DNA of 64,000 nucleotides from Trichomonas vaginalis G3 (lineage: Eukaryota > Parabasalia > Trichomonadida > Trichomonadidae). Each line of letters opens with the position of its first letter. Within the stretch, counting starts at the first letter, position 1. The stretch lies in assembly GCF_026262505.1 (NCBI RefSeq), contig NC_067203.1, forward strand, positions 20,317,411 to 20,381,410, read 5' to 3'. Position numbers and translations under genes: made by a program. Shown here piece after piece: positions 8,483 through 18,937 of the stretch. The notes beneath the pieces are model-generated. The model was not told the DNA's origin. It worked only from the letters and a program-made list of their open reading frames with translations, and did no database searches.

Positions 8483-8941
8483 ATGCAAAACACATCTATT
8501 ACAAGGTATAAACGTTCACAAGGTCGTCCAGCCAAAGATCCAGAAACAATCAGCATAAATGAGATGTGTGAGGAAAAAATTGCTAAATTGGGAGATAGAT
8601 TTTCTATAATAAAACAAAAATATGAAGATTTAACAAGGAACCAAATGTTGGATTTTGCAGAAAAGATGAAAAAAGAACATAATATAAAAATAAAATATGC
8701 AACAAAAAGAAATCTGACCAGATTTCTAATATGGATATGTGAAAATTACGAAAACCTTGCACCTTATTTAGAATCTCTCGTCTCAACAAGTTCATCTCCA
8801 ACAATTGGCATCATTACAGAAGCTTCAAAATCTAATGAATCTAATGAAAAAGATGATAATAATGATTATGATGGTAATACGTGTTATGTAATGGATGATA
8901 CGGAGTTTACAGAATTTCAAGAAATTCAGGGTGTTTTTTAA
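8483..8941 (+). CDS. Hypothetical protein with AT-hook-like N-terminus
   Basis: 152 residues. Residues 9-20 (YKRSQGRPAKDP) contain the GRP core flanked by basic residues seen in AT-hooks. Residues about 30-100 are helical and basic (KMKKEHNIKIKYATKRNLTRFLIW), and the C-terminal 50 residues are acidic and low complexity (Ser/Asn/Asp/Glu). This suggests a small nuclear DNA-binding protein, but no named domain is recognised. The stop is TAA within TAAA. A spurious frame is unlikely because of the strongly biased, ordered composition. Confidence 0.5.
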   Translation: MQNTSITRYKRSQGRPAKDPETISINEMCEEKIAKLGDRFSIIKQKYEDLTRNQMLDFAEKMKKEHNIKIKYATKRNLTRFLIWICENYENLAPYLESLVSTSSSPTIGIITEASKSNESNEKDDNNDYDGNTCYVMDDTEFTEFQEIQGVF

Positions 8942-9999
8942 AACAAAATCATGTATTTTTTTATTTATTCATGTTTTCTCCTGTTAAAGTCAATTGTATA
9001 CAAACTATTACATTCTTATTTATTTAAGAGTTCAACACCGAATTTTGAATTTTTGAAATTTAATTATGAATATTCATGAATGTAGGAGATAAAGGATAAA
9101 TAATTTCAAATATTTGCACCACTAAATCATAAATAAGGAATCAATTGATTCTTTCATCAAAATTTGGACTCAATTGTCTAGGTTATTCTATCCAAACTTC
9201 TGAAGTTATCGAATCATTTTACAGATCGGTAACCATTTTACACGATCAGACAGTCATAAATACGCTCTTTGAAAAAGTTTGTTATTCACAGCGAGTACCC
9301 TCCTTACATAAGAGATATGAATAATTCTAATAAAACCTCATTTTTGATTTTCTTTGGTTAAGAAGGGTTGAGAGAAGTATGGTTGATAAATGCTGCAATC
9401 ATTTGGTAATCCAGAGCTTTCAGACTGTAGAAAATAATGTTTGATTGAAATTATATGCTATATTGGTTGATAACAAATAGACATTGAATTATTGAATGAT
9501 GTTTTCATTTATCAGAAAAAGACACACTCTGAAAAGAATTATTCATGTGACGTCGTTTATATGTTCTACAATAAAGCTTCCTCATACTTATTCTCAATGA
9601 TGATCAACTCAGAATTTTAGTGAGCTTGCATATTATCATTATCATTTATGGCATATTTTGATTTGTGATAAATTGATACTCATCGTTAACAAAACAGGCT
9701 TATTTGCTATAGATGAATTTGTGAAATCATGTATTTTGCTGTCAAATTTAAAATGTCATTGTCATTTTTTTCCACAAAAATTTACCATCAAAAACTAAAC
9801 AATTCAAATATAGCATCTATTTAATTCATCTCGAGGGATTTCAAGCATATTTACATAGATATTTTGATGAAGTAGGGAAATTTCAGATAAAATTCATAGA
9901 CAAGCATGTCATGAAGCTTTTTGTCAGAATGAAATAAATAAAGTTTAATGATATGTAGCGTGGATGTATATACTTGGAACAATTCTTTAGGCAAAAAAA
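8942..9999. other. Long spacer without a recognised gene
   Basis: About 1.06 kb of AT-rich sequence between two gene candidates. Both strands were read and no protein of convincing composition, tRNA or repeat was found. Confidence 0.5.
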
Positions 10000-10155
10000 T
10001 CAAATTATAAATGCATGACAGCCTAGGTAATAATGTGTTAGAACGAGATTAACAAGAAGGCGCTTCTTGTACTTCTTCCATTTCGGAATCTTCTTAGGTT
10101 CCTCTTTCTTCACCACTTTTGGTGGTGGTTCTGGGAAATCTTCTTCTTCGCTCAT
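10000..10155 (-). CDS. Short lysine/proline-rich ORF, possible gene or gene start
   Basis: A 51-codon frame starting MSEEEDFPEPPPKVVKKEEP, then KKIPKWKKYKKRLLVN, ending in a hydrophobic ACHAFII-like tail (GCHAFII). The acidic/proline start followed by a basic patch is protein-like and distinct from the noncoding surroundings. The start follows TTTTTCATG, which may serve as an initiator. The last third, downstream of GTTAAT, is less convincing and contains a TCTAACACA block like the start of a trichomonad splice acceptor, so the frame may be the first exon of a spliced gene or a decayed copy. No function assigned. Confidence 0.3.
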   Translation of the reverse strand: MSEEEDFPEPPPKVVKKEEPKKIPKWKKYKKRLLVNLVLTHYYLGCHAFII

Positions 10156-10340
10156 GAAAAATTTTTAGACGTTTTTCGAAAATCTGGAGACTGTACAAGA
10201 TTTTGAAATTCAATTATAAAGATTCAACTATTACATTTTATTCTTAATTGATTCTTCAGTCCAAAAAAAGAAAATAAGAATACTTTTGACAGGTAATTTT
10301 TGGCAGCATCTCTAAAATATCGAAATTTTTGATATTTTCT

Positions 10341-12150
10341 TCACGCATCTTTGTCATTGATATTTGCAGCATGTGAAATAATAAGTTCAGCTGTTTCTTT
10401 ACAGTTTTTATATGCTGCATAATGAAGAATGTTTTTTCCGATTTTTATCTTTTTCGCTTAAATTTGCACCATGTGAAAGAAGAAGTCCTGCTATTTTCAT
10501 ATAATTATTATGCATGGCATAATGAAGAGCGGTTTTTCCATTTTTATCTTTTTCATTAATATTTGCACCATGTAAAATAAGAAATTCAGTTATATCTTTA
10601 CGATTATTTTCTGCTGCATAATGAAGAGCGGTTTTTCCATTTTTATCTTTTTCATTAATATTTGCACCATATAAAATAAGAAATTCAGTTATCTCTTTAC
10701 GATTATTTTCTACTGCATATTGAAGAGCGGTTTTTCCATTCTTATTTTTTTCATTAATTCCTGCACCATGTGAAATAAGAAGCTCGGCAGTTTCTATTTT
10801 ATTATAAAATGTTGCACATTCAAGAGCTGTAGTTCCTAATATATTTTTTTTATTAATATTTGCACCATGCGAAATAAGAAATTCAGCCATCTCTTTATAA
10901 TTATTATCTGCTGCAATGAGAAGAGCGAATCTACCAAAATTTATTTCAACATTAATATTTGCACCATGTAAAATAAGAAATTCGGCCATTTCTTTATTAT
11001 TGTGTAATACTGCATAATGAAGAGCGAAGGTCCTACCTTTATCTTTTTCACTAATCTTTTCAACATGTAAAATAAGAAGTTCGGCTAATTCTTTATTATT
11101 GTAATGTATTGCATGAATAAGAGGGATATGTCCCCACATATCTTGTTCATTAATATTTGCGCCATGAGAAAGAAGAAGTTCTGTTATTTCTTTATAATTA
11201 AAATACACTGCGATATGAAGAGCTGTGTTTCTACATCCATCTTTTGCATCAATGTTTGCACCATTTGATAGGAAATATTCGCAAAGAGATGGAATATTGA
11301 AAACTATTGATTCAACAAAACTAGTGTTGATATCATTAGTTTGATCGTAATAAACTAAAAATGATTCAAGATTTTTATACTCTTGACAATATTCTAAATC
11401 GATCTCTATATTGTACTCATTCATCAAAAATGTAACAAAATCAATGTTGTGTGAAATAATTGCATAACGCATGCATTCTTTACCTGGTTTTTGATATTTC
11501 AAACATTCACTCATGATCTCGGGATTTCCTCCTAAAAATGAGAGTTGTAAACATGTTTCAGTTATTTTCGAGTTAAATTTAGTTCTTAATAACTTGAAAC
11601 AATCAACTGCTCCATGATAACAACATAATTCAAGTAATGAAAATCCAGATCCTGGATATAATTTACTATCAAGTTTTTGATCTTTATCAAATTCTTCTCT
11701 TTCCGTGAATATGATGAATCTTTCTTTGTCATTATACATAATTGCTCTGTAAATTGTATTTTCTGCATGAATATCAAGATTTTCTGATTTAATTTTTTCG
11801 AAATCTTCAGATTTGTCTAATTTAATTCCATGTTCTTTATAATACAGGAAATTTGGAACCTCTTTGACCTCTTTGACACGATATTCATCAGATATGAGTT
11901 TGGCAAGAGAAAAATATGAATTTGTATAACGATTATTATACGGAATGATATTGAAGATATCATTGATTATATCTTGTGGAAGAAATTTCTTTGAATAAAT
12001 CAGTTCTGTTTTGATAATTTTGTAAATTGAGTTTAATTCTCCTTCATTTTCTGTTTTTAGCTGATACAACGCATTATATGAATCTATGTAGTTTTTATAG
12101 ATACTTCGCAATTCGATGTATCTATTTTGGTGAATATCTTGATCAGACAT
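10341..12150 (-). CDS. Ankyrin-repeat protein with trichomonad N-terminal domain; one homopolymer frameshift near the end
   Basis: The N-terminal 270 residues (helical, Tyr/Asn/Ile-rich, ending in a LELCCYHGAVDCFKLL type unit) are the domain that precedes ankyrin repeats in the large trichomonad DUF3447-type family. Eight canonical 33-residue ankyrin repeats follow (KNGKTALHYAxENN...EFLILHGANINEKD). The continuous frame stops at 10408. A further repeat (NILHYAAYKNCKETAEL and following) is still readable in another frame down to a TGA at 10341. The two frames meet at a six-base A run (10432-10437), so a one-base insertion there, or a sequencing error, explains the break. Ankyrin arrays bind other proteins; partners are unknown. 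The family is highly multicopy in trichomonads. Confidence 0.8.
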
Positions 12151-12790
12151 GAAAAAAAATTAAAAGTATTTTACTTGCATTTGACAATAAAAGGTATCTT
12201 TAGAATTCATGTTTGCGGGAGAAAATTCTATGCTATACATGTGGATAACAATGACCACAAAATTTCGGATACAAATTAAAAAATATCAATGATACTTAAG
12301 GGTCATCACATACAACACATTCTTATGATTATCATTATATAGATTATGGAATATTGCATAATAATCCAAATTCAATTTCAATATTAAAGTGTACTATCCA
12401 TTATCTCTTAACATCATAACATACTCAACGAGTACTGATCATATGCTATTGATCAAGCCTTTAAAACAGACTACATATATGATTGCTTTAAATTGACCAA
12501 AAAATTGAATACTTCCTTTAAATTGAACATTCAATTTAGAGTTCGTCCCTTCTGCCATTCAATGAAAAAATCAATACATCTTTATTTTAATAGCATAAAA
12601 GTATAGCAGCCATATTATGTACTATGTAGTGATTTATATTTACTTTCTCCTGAACAAAAATAATAACTTATGACATTAGAATATTGTGATAGAAAGCTTG
12701 TGTGTCAAAGTGCACTCTTAATATGTCACTTTTTATTTTTTCAAATTTTTTTTAAACTTTAATTTGTGCGACAATTTAGTTTACAAGCCA
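12151..12790. other. Intergenic spacer with a distal initiator-like motif
   Basis: About 640 AT-rich bases. The only site worth noting is TCACTTTTT near 12725, about 60 bases upstream of the next ATG, further than usual for a trichomonad initiator. Confidence 0.45.
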
Positions 12791-13393
12791 ATGGATACCT
12801 ACTATATGTTAGGCACTGGTGTTACAGGAGATATGCATAATGCTGATCCAGATGACACTTGTGAAAATTTAATAATTAAAAATGAAATTGGAAATATTCC
12901 TGTAACATGTGTTGGTATTAATGCATTTACAGGTCATTCATGTTTGAAAACTGTATATATCCCAAACACTATAGTTTATCTAGGCTTCGATTGTTTTGCA
13001 TATATTTCTACTTTGAAAACAGTTATTTTTGAAGAAAGATATAATACATCGCTTGAATTCGATCAAGGTGTATTTTATCAAGATACTATGAATATAATTC
13101 GATTTCCAAGTAAAATTTCATCATCAAAATATCATGTTTTATCAAAATCTAAGATAGAAAAAGTTATATATTGCGGAATGGATAAAATAGATGCAGATTG
13201 GTTTGAAGATATATCGCCACCAACTGTTTTTGTTCATTATCTTTATCCTTATAATAAATTTGCAAATGATCCACATCTTGTTCGTACACAAGAGTGCGGC
13301 TTATACACAAAGTGTTTAGTACATTCCATTATGTATGTTCCATTCCCATTTTTTTGCATTTTATCTTCTTTACTTACAATCAACATTTGCTAA
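12791..13393 (+). CDS. Short BspA-like leucine-rich repeat protein
   Basis: About 200 residues from ATG 12791. It contains two clear BspA-type (LRR_5) units: VTCVGINAFTGHSCLKTVYI and NTIVYLGFDCFAYISTLKTV, with the pattern I-x-x-x-A-F-x-x-C-x-x-L-x-x-V-x-I-P. Further degenerate units lie at about 90-150. BspA-like proteins form one of the largest trichomonad surface and secreted families and are thought to mediate adhesion. This copy has few repeats, no signal peptide and a Cys/Phe-rich hydrophobic C-terminus (about 175-200) that could be a membrane anchor or out-of-register decay. It is therefore probably a short or degenerate member. An in-frame TTG-initiated extension to 12764 is not favoured. 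Confidence 0.6.
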   Translation: MDTYYMLGTGVTGDMHNADPDDTCENLIIKNEIGNIPVTCVGINAFTGHSCLKTVYIPNTIVYLGFDCFAYISTLKTVIFEERYNTSLEFDQGVFYQDTMNIIRFPSKISSSKYHVLSKSKIEKVIYCGMDKIDADWFEDISPPTVFVHYLYPYNKFANDPHLVRTQECGLYTKCLVHSIMYVPFPFFCILSSLLTINIC

Positions 13394-13535
13394 CAAATCA
13401 AATAAAATATTTTGATTATTTCTATCAGTATTATATTACTATGCCCTTATATAATTATGATACTTGTCTCAAAAAAAAAAAAATCTAAATAATGTTAAGA
13501 AAGAACGTAAATATTTATAAATTATAAACAATACT

Positions 13536-14552
13536 TTATAACCAGAAGCCCAATGGTGCCGATAGTAAGTTCAAACTCCAAAATGGATAATGTAAGAAAC
13601 TCTTTGCGTCTTGGACGATTCTTTCAACATCCCAATCTTGGAATGTCATAATATTTTGTATTAATTGACCAGGATCGTCGACGATTTCAATTTGATCGAG
13701 ATGAGTTGAAACCAGCGCTTTTATGTATACTGTTAGCTCTTTTCTGTTGATAATGACATTATCCCAGATGTATAAAACGTCGAGTGGAGTATGAGAGTCT
13801 GCGAAAAATACGCCAACCCAATTTGCAGCGAAATGTTCACTTCTAAGTTGGTTTTCGAAGAGTATTTTCATTAATTTTCTGTTGTGCTTGAAAAGAAACG
13901 CGTCGAGATCTACGAAAAATTGCATTGACGTACTTGGCAAAGTTAAAAATTTTGCGGGCTCAGAAAGTGTTACAAGGTTTCTAAGAAGGACAGCTGCAAA
14001 GGCCTCAGCTTCTATTAGCGAAAGGCTAATCCTCAAAGCAAAATGCAATGACAATGCAAATGAAACGCTTGCAAGGCGATCAAATCCCTGCAAAAACGAA
14101 TGCTGTGGAGCATCACTGATCATTATAACCAAAATTCTTGTAATTCGAGTGATAGAATCATCACACATCGTCAAAGGAACTCCGATTTCTTTGATGATGT
14201 TTCTAAAGAGGTTTTTACCACGCTTGACATCAGCTAAAATCTCCTCTGTTTGCTGATTCGTCAAGCAATTCGGTATTTCTGACTTTGATTTTGTATGATA
14301 ATAATTAAGTTTGTTTCTGTAGTTCCTGATCATATGATAAAAAGTTTCGGGCCAAACTGATGGATCTTCTGGAATAGCATCAAATGACACCATCCAAGCG
14401 AGAAATCGATTTGAAGAGCATTTTCCTAAATTTCTGCTTTTCATGAAGTTTGTAGCGTCTTTCTTGCACTTAATCTGGAATGATACATTCTTAAATGCTT
14501 TTTCAAGACGCTCTAGTGATACAATATCATCATTCTTTGATTTGTCATTCAT
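13536..14552 (-). CDS. TBC-domain Rab GTPase-activating protein
   Basis: About 338 residues from ATG 14552. The TBC domain runs about residues 35-300. The arginine-finger motif I-x-x-D-x-x-R is present as ILADVKR (about 105). The glutamine finger lies in SFLQGFDRLAS, where the usual Y-x-Q is F-L-Q. A later LPLDVLYIWD-like segment (TPLDVLYIWDNVI) matches the conserved P-x-x-x-x-x-x-x-WD motif. TBC proteins stimulate GTP hydrolysis by Rab proteins on endomembranes. Both catalytic fingers suggest activity; the target Rab is unknown. A GTG-initiated extension of four codons is ignored. Its 5' end faces the gene at 14608, only about 55 bases away, so the two share a compact bidirectional promoter. 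Confidence 0.8.
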   Translation of the reverse strand: MNDKSKNDDIVSLERLEKAFKNVSFQIKCKKDATNFMKSRNLGKCSSNRFLAWMVSFDAIPEDPSVWPETFYHMIRNYRNKLNYYHTKSKSEIPNCLTNQQTEEILADVKRGKNLFRNIIKEIGVPLTMCDDSITRITRILVIMISDAPQHSFLQGFDRLASVSFALSLHFALRISLSLIEAEAFAAVLLRNLVTLSEPAKFLTLPSTSMQFFVDLDAFLFKHNRKLMKILFENQLRSEHFAANWVGVFFADSHTPLDVLYIWDNVIINRKELTVYIKALVSTHLDQIEIVDDPGQLIQNIMTFQDWDVERIVQDAKSFLHYPFWSLNLLSAPLGFWL

Positions 14553-14607
14553 GATGATTGTCACTTTTTAAGTCCTAACTTTACAAATATATCCTTGATA
14601 TAAAAAA

Positions 14608-15372
14608 ATGACTTTTTGCGCATATATGGACCCCCTTAACTGGGCACACAGGATGTATTTGATTGAAGCAATTGATGAATGCGGCTTCGAGAATGGTTGG
14701 GAGCCGATTATTCAAAAAATCCAATTATTATGTTCTACTTTCATGCCCGAACAAGGTTCAACTTTCAACTTAAGTCCAGATAACTGCAATTTATGGTATC
14801 TTCAAGTTTTAGCTGAGTTTGGAGACTTCAGAAGACTTAGCGATCCATTAACTCCACCATCTCAAGAAATCAAAGACAAAATCAAGGCAATGCGAAGATC
14901 CCAGTTACGTCACGAGCTACTCCTCGTAAATAATCAGCTCAGATATAACAATTACATCCTTAAACACCATCATGATAATCCAATCATTGCCCAGGACCTT
15001 CAGTGGGTGAGATTTAATACAGAACCTAAAGCACAACCACAGATCATCAATAATTTACTCGTAGAGACCTGCATTAAAGTTAACGAATCAGAATGGTTCA
15101 AAGTTTTACCAACACAAGGTCTTCAAGGCAAGAAATTGCTTTCTATGAATGATGTACTTGCTCGCTGCATTTCAGGAGCTGTCACAGACGCTTTAGAGTT
15201 TGTTCGTGATATTATTCAGATTCACACGAACTACAGCATTTGTACTCTATCAGATCGTGAAAAGAATGCGAATAATCATTTACGGACATACTGTATCGAT
15301 GCTGTTCGTCCACTTCTTGAGAAAGATCCGCGTTGGCAAAGAATCAAAGAGTTTGTTGATGTTCCACTGTAA
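14608..15372 (+). CDS. Hypothetical protein, possibly BRD8/NuA4-related
   Basis: 254 residues. Residues 9-75 (LNWAHRMYLIEAIDECGFENGWEPIIQKIQ ... DNCNLWYLQVL) read like the SANT-like N-terminal region of BRD8/Eaf-type chromatin subunits. There W..R..L..A....G..NW..V is followed by a C..Y..LL helix and a conserved IKxxxxxR...L helix (here EIKDKIKAMRRSQLRHEL). The C-terminal half (about 165-250) is helical with no bromodomain signature of which I am sure, although LEFVRDIIQIHTNYSICTLSDREKNANNHLRTY has bromodomain-like spacing. If correct, it would act in histone acetyltransferase complexes. The name is speculative. It is divergently paired with the TBC gene. A second ATG at 14626 (MDPLNW) is a possible start. 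Confidence 0.55.
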   Translation: MTFCAYMDPLNWAHRMYLIEAIDECGFENGWEPIIQKIQLLCSTFMPEQGSTFNLSPDNCNLWYLQVLAEFGDFRRLSDPLTPPSQEIKDKIKAMRRSQLRHELLLVNNQLRYNNYILKHHHDNPIIAQDLQWVRFNTEPKAQPQIINNLLVETCIKVNESEWFKVLPTQGLQGKKLLSMNDVLARCISGAVTDALEFVRDIIQIHTNYSICTLSDREKNANNHLRTYCIDAVRPLLEKDPRWQRIKEFVDVPL

Positions 15373-15483
15373 TTTCTATCATATATTAATGTTAAGTAAA
15401 TGAATTTTATTATTAAAACTTATAGTTATTTTTTTAAAACAAATCATATTTATTAAATATAGATAAAATGGTGTTAATAAGAC

Positions 15484-18400
15484 TCAAATTGATAAGAGAT
15501 AATTTTTAACAGCTCCCCATCCAACAGAAAGTGGGGTTTCACCTTTATTATTTTTGGTATCTTTATTTGCCCCGACTGAAATCAGATATTTTACAATTTC
15601 AAGATTACTTTTATCTGATGCACAAATGAGCGGAGTGTTTCCTTCATTATTTTTCGCTTCTTTGTTAGCTCCTGATGAGATAAGATATTTTACAATTTCA
15701 AGATTCCTATTTTCTGATGCACAAATAAGTGGAGTGCATCCATTATTATTCTTTGCTTCTTTGTTAGCTCCGGATGAGACGAGATATTTTACAACTTCAA
15801 GATTGTCTCGAGATGATGCACAGATAAGTGGAGTGCATCCATTATTATTCTTTGCTTCTTTATTGGCTTCAGCCGAGATAAGGTATCGAACAATATTAAT
15901 ATAACGATGATGTGATGCAATAATGAGTGGGGTATCTCCGTCTTTATTTGTAGCTTTCTTATCAGCACCAAAAGATATAAGATATTTTACAATATCAAGT
16001 TTGCCTTCTTTTGAGGCAATTATGAGAGCAGTATCACCATTTTTATTTTTCGCCTCAATATTAACTCCAATTGAGATTAAATACTTAACAATATCAAGTT
16101 TGCCACATTTTGAAGCAACAATGAGAGGAGTATTTCCATCTTTAGTTTTAGATTCTTTATCAGAACCAATAGAAATGAGATATTTAATTATACCGAGATT
16201 ATCACAACATGATGCCTTAATAATGGGAGTCCAACCATCATTATTTTTTGCTTCTATATTAGCTCCTGCCGAAATGAGATACTTAATAATATCGAGACAA
16301 TATGTATAATATGAAACTTGAATGAGTGCAGTATTTCCTTCATTATTTTTTGCATTGACATCTGCACCAACTGAGATTAGATATTTAAGAATTTCAAAAT
16401 TATGCGCATTAACAGCAGTTATGAGAGGTGTATTTCCATCATTATCTTTTATTTCTTTATCAGCTCCGATAGATATAAGATATTTTACAACTTCAAGACG
16501 ACCGTCTCTAGATGCACAATGAAGTAATGTTTCACCTTTATTATTTTTTGCATCTTTATCTGCTCCACAAGAAATTAGATATTTAAGTAATTCTAAGTTA
16601 CCATTTTTTGAATAGTATTGGATCAAGGCATTACCGTTATATATATTTGCTTCTTTATTAGCGCCAACAGAGATTAGATATTGACTCACATTAAGATGAT
16701 GATTAATTAATGCATAACTTAATGGAGTTTTTCCATCAATATTTTTTGCTTCTAAATCAGATCCGAGAGAGAAAAGATATTGAACAACATCAATATGGCC
16801 ATTAAATGATGTATTAATGAGTAAAGTATTTCCATCATAATTCTTTGTTTCTTTATCAGCTCCAATAGAAATAAGATATTTAACAACCTCAAGTTTGCCT
16901 CCAGATGATGCGCAATTGAGAGAAGTGTTTCCATCATTATCTTTTGCTTCAATATTAGCTCCGACAGAGGTTAAGTATTCAACTACATCAAGATGACCTT
17001 GTTTTGCAGCTAGAATGAGTGGAGTTGATCCAATATTATCCTTTGACTCTTTATCAACTCCCACAGATATCAAATATTCTACAATTTTAATATGACCATT
17101 ATTTGAAACATGATGTAGTGAAGTTTTCCCATCAATATCCTTTACTTCTTTCTTAACTCCAGAAGAAATTAGATATTTAACCACTTCAAGTTGACCACCA
17201 TTAGATGCCAAAATGAGCGCTGTTTGATCATTTTTATTTTTTCCTTCTTTATCAGCTCCAATAGAGATAAGATATATAACAATATCAAGATGACCATTCC
17301 AAGATGCCCAAATGAGAGATGTATTTCCATAATTATCCTTTGTTTCTTTATCAGTTCCAAGAGATATAAAATATTTTACAATATCAAGTTGACCATGCTG
17401 GGATGCATGAATGATTGGAGTAGATCCATTATTATCTTTTGCCTCTTTATTAGCTCCAAAATTGATAAGATACTTAATTAATTCAAAATGACCATTAATT
17501 AACGCATTAATTAGTGGAGTACATCCATCATTATCCTTTTCTTCTATTTTGCAGCCACATTGAATAAGATTCACCACTAGTTTGAGATTTCCATTTGCAG
17601 ATGCTTCATTAAGAATGTTTCTACCATTTTTATTTCTGATATCACAAAGGCCTTCTTGGAATGCCTTAAAAATAATATTTTGATTTTCTGCTCTTGATGA
17701 TTCATCAAGAAATTTGTAGATACTATCGAATTTTTTTGAATTCTTCAATTCCTTAATTTTTGGAAGAATTTCTCTTGGATTGAAATTGTTACTATTTCTT
17801 AATCTAAACATTGAGTTCTTATATGGGTTATTAATAAATTTACCATTTTCAAATATTAATCTATCTATTTCTTCCATAATTGGTTCTCCACAAAACTCAA
17901 TATTGATGTAGTTAATTAATGGATAGTAAATTTCGGATTCTTTAATAAGAGAAATGATGAACTTTGCCAAGGAATCTTCATCATTTATTGCAAGTTCTTC
18001 ATTGCTAAATATCCTATGAAGAATGTCCACATCAATTTTTTGGCAATCATTTTGAATTGAATTTCATCGATTTTGGAAAAATGTGTTGAAATAAAATCTG
18101 CAATTCTTTCAATCTGTTTATCTGCTGAAATAAAGATATAATAATCAAGGAATTGAATGCAATTTTTCGGTTTTAATCTCTTTTTATCAATAACATGCTT
18201 CTTGTATATATCTATTAGTTCATTCATTTCAAGAGCGATCCCAATATGAAAGATATCTTGCAAAACTGTCACATCACATTCAATTTCTTTTTTTTCATAT
18301 TGAAGCATATCTTTTAGTACACCATATGTAGATGATGATGCAATATCAATATTGAGAGCATATTTTGCAATGCAATTATCTAAAATATATTGATCGCATA

Positions 18401-18536
18401 ATTTTTGTGAAATTGAAACTGCAAAAGATTTATTAAGCAAGTACTCGACATTATTGATTGCTAAAACAAGCTTTTCTGATATATGGAAGCAATTGCTTCT
18501 TCGAAGATTATGGTTGTTAAGCTGAATTAGATACAT
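15484..18536 (-). CDS. Large BTB-like/ankyrin protein with one homopolymer frameshift
   Basis: Reads as one gene of about 1,020 residues in two frames. The first 180 codons (18536 to about 18040) form a BTB/BACK-like N-terminal region (SFAVSISQKLC ... YALNIDIASSSTYGVL ... CDVTVLQDIFHIGIALEM). The rest (from about 18030) continues the same family's N-terminal domain and then about 22 consecutive 33-residue ankyrin repeats of the form DGNTPLIxASxxGxLDIVKYLISIGADKEAKN. The frames meet at a six-T run on the plus strand (18036-18041); one more base would keep frame. This is therefore either a recent one-base deletion or a consensus error. Such proteins are a hallmark expansion of trichomonads; the partner is unknown. 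Antisense frames across the repeats are periodic shadows. Confidence 0.85.
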
Positions 18537-18937
18537 TTATTTTTATTTAAATTTTTTTGAAGTAAAGATTTTTGAAGGTATTTTCATTTTCCATGTGAAG
18601 TGACATGAAACATTTCATAAATCTGCTTTTAGTAAGCACGATACAGTGTTATCTGTAATTTTTTCAACAAAATGGAAAGTTTTTAGTCGAAATCCACATA
18701 AAATATAACATAAAAGACTGTAAAATAAAGTATATAAAAACTTCATAACCTGAAAATCCTATGCAAATGCCTCTATTTCATGTAAAATAAGATGATGAAA
18801 TCAATTATTTAGATTTATATACCAATTTCGAAATTTTCAAAATTCAGATTTTTGTTTTATTCGTGAATAATGAAAATAAATCATGAAAATCATAAAGTGG
18901 TAAAACAAACATTTTATTAAAACATATAAAAAATAAA
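18537..18937. other. Intergenic spacer
   Basis: About 400 AT-rich bases upstream of the ankyrin gene and downstream of the Tubby gene. I see nothing recognisable in it. Confidence 0.55.

Noticed and set aside
13882-14256. 124-codon plus frame
   Set aside because: It is antisense to the TBC-domain gene, which has both catalytic finger motifs.
15554-17481. Plus-strand frames across the ankyrin gene
   Set aside because: They are antisense reflections of the 99-base periodic ankyrin repeats.
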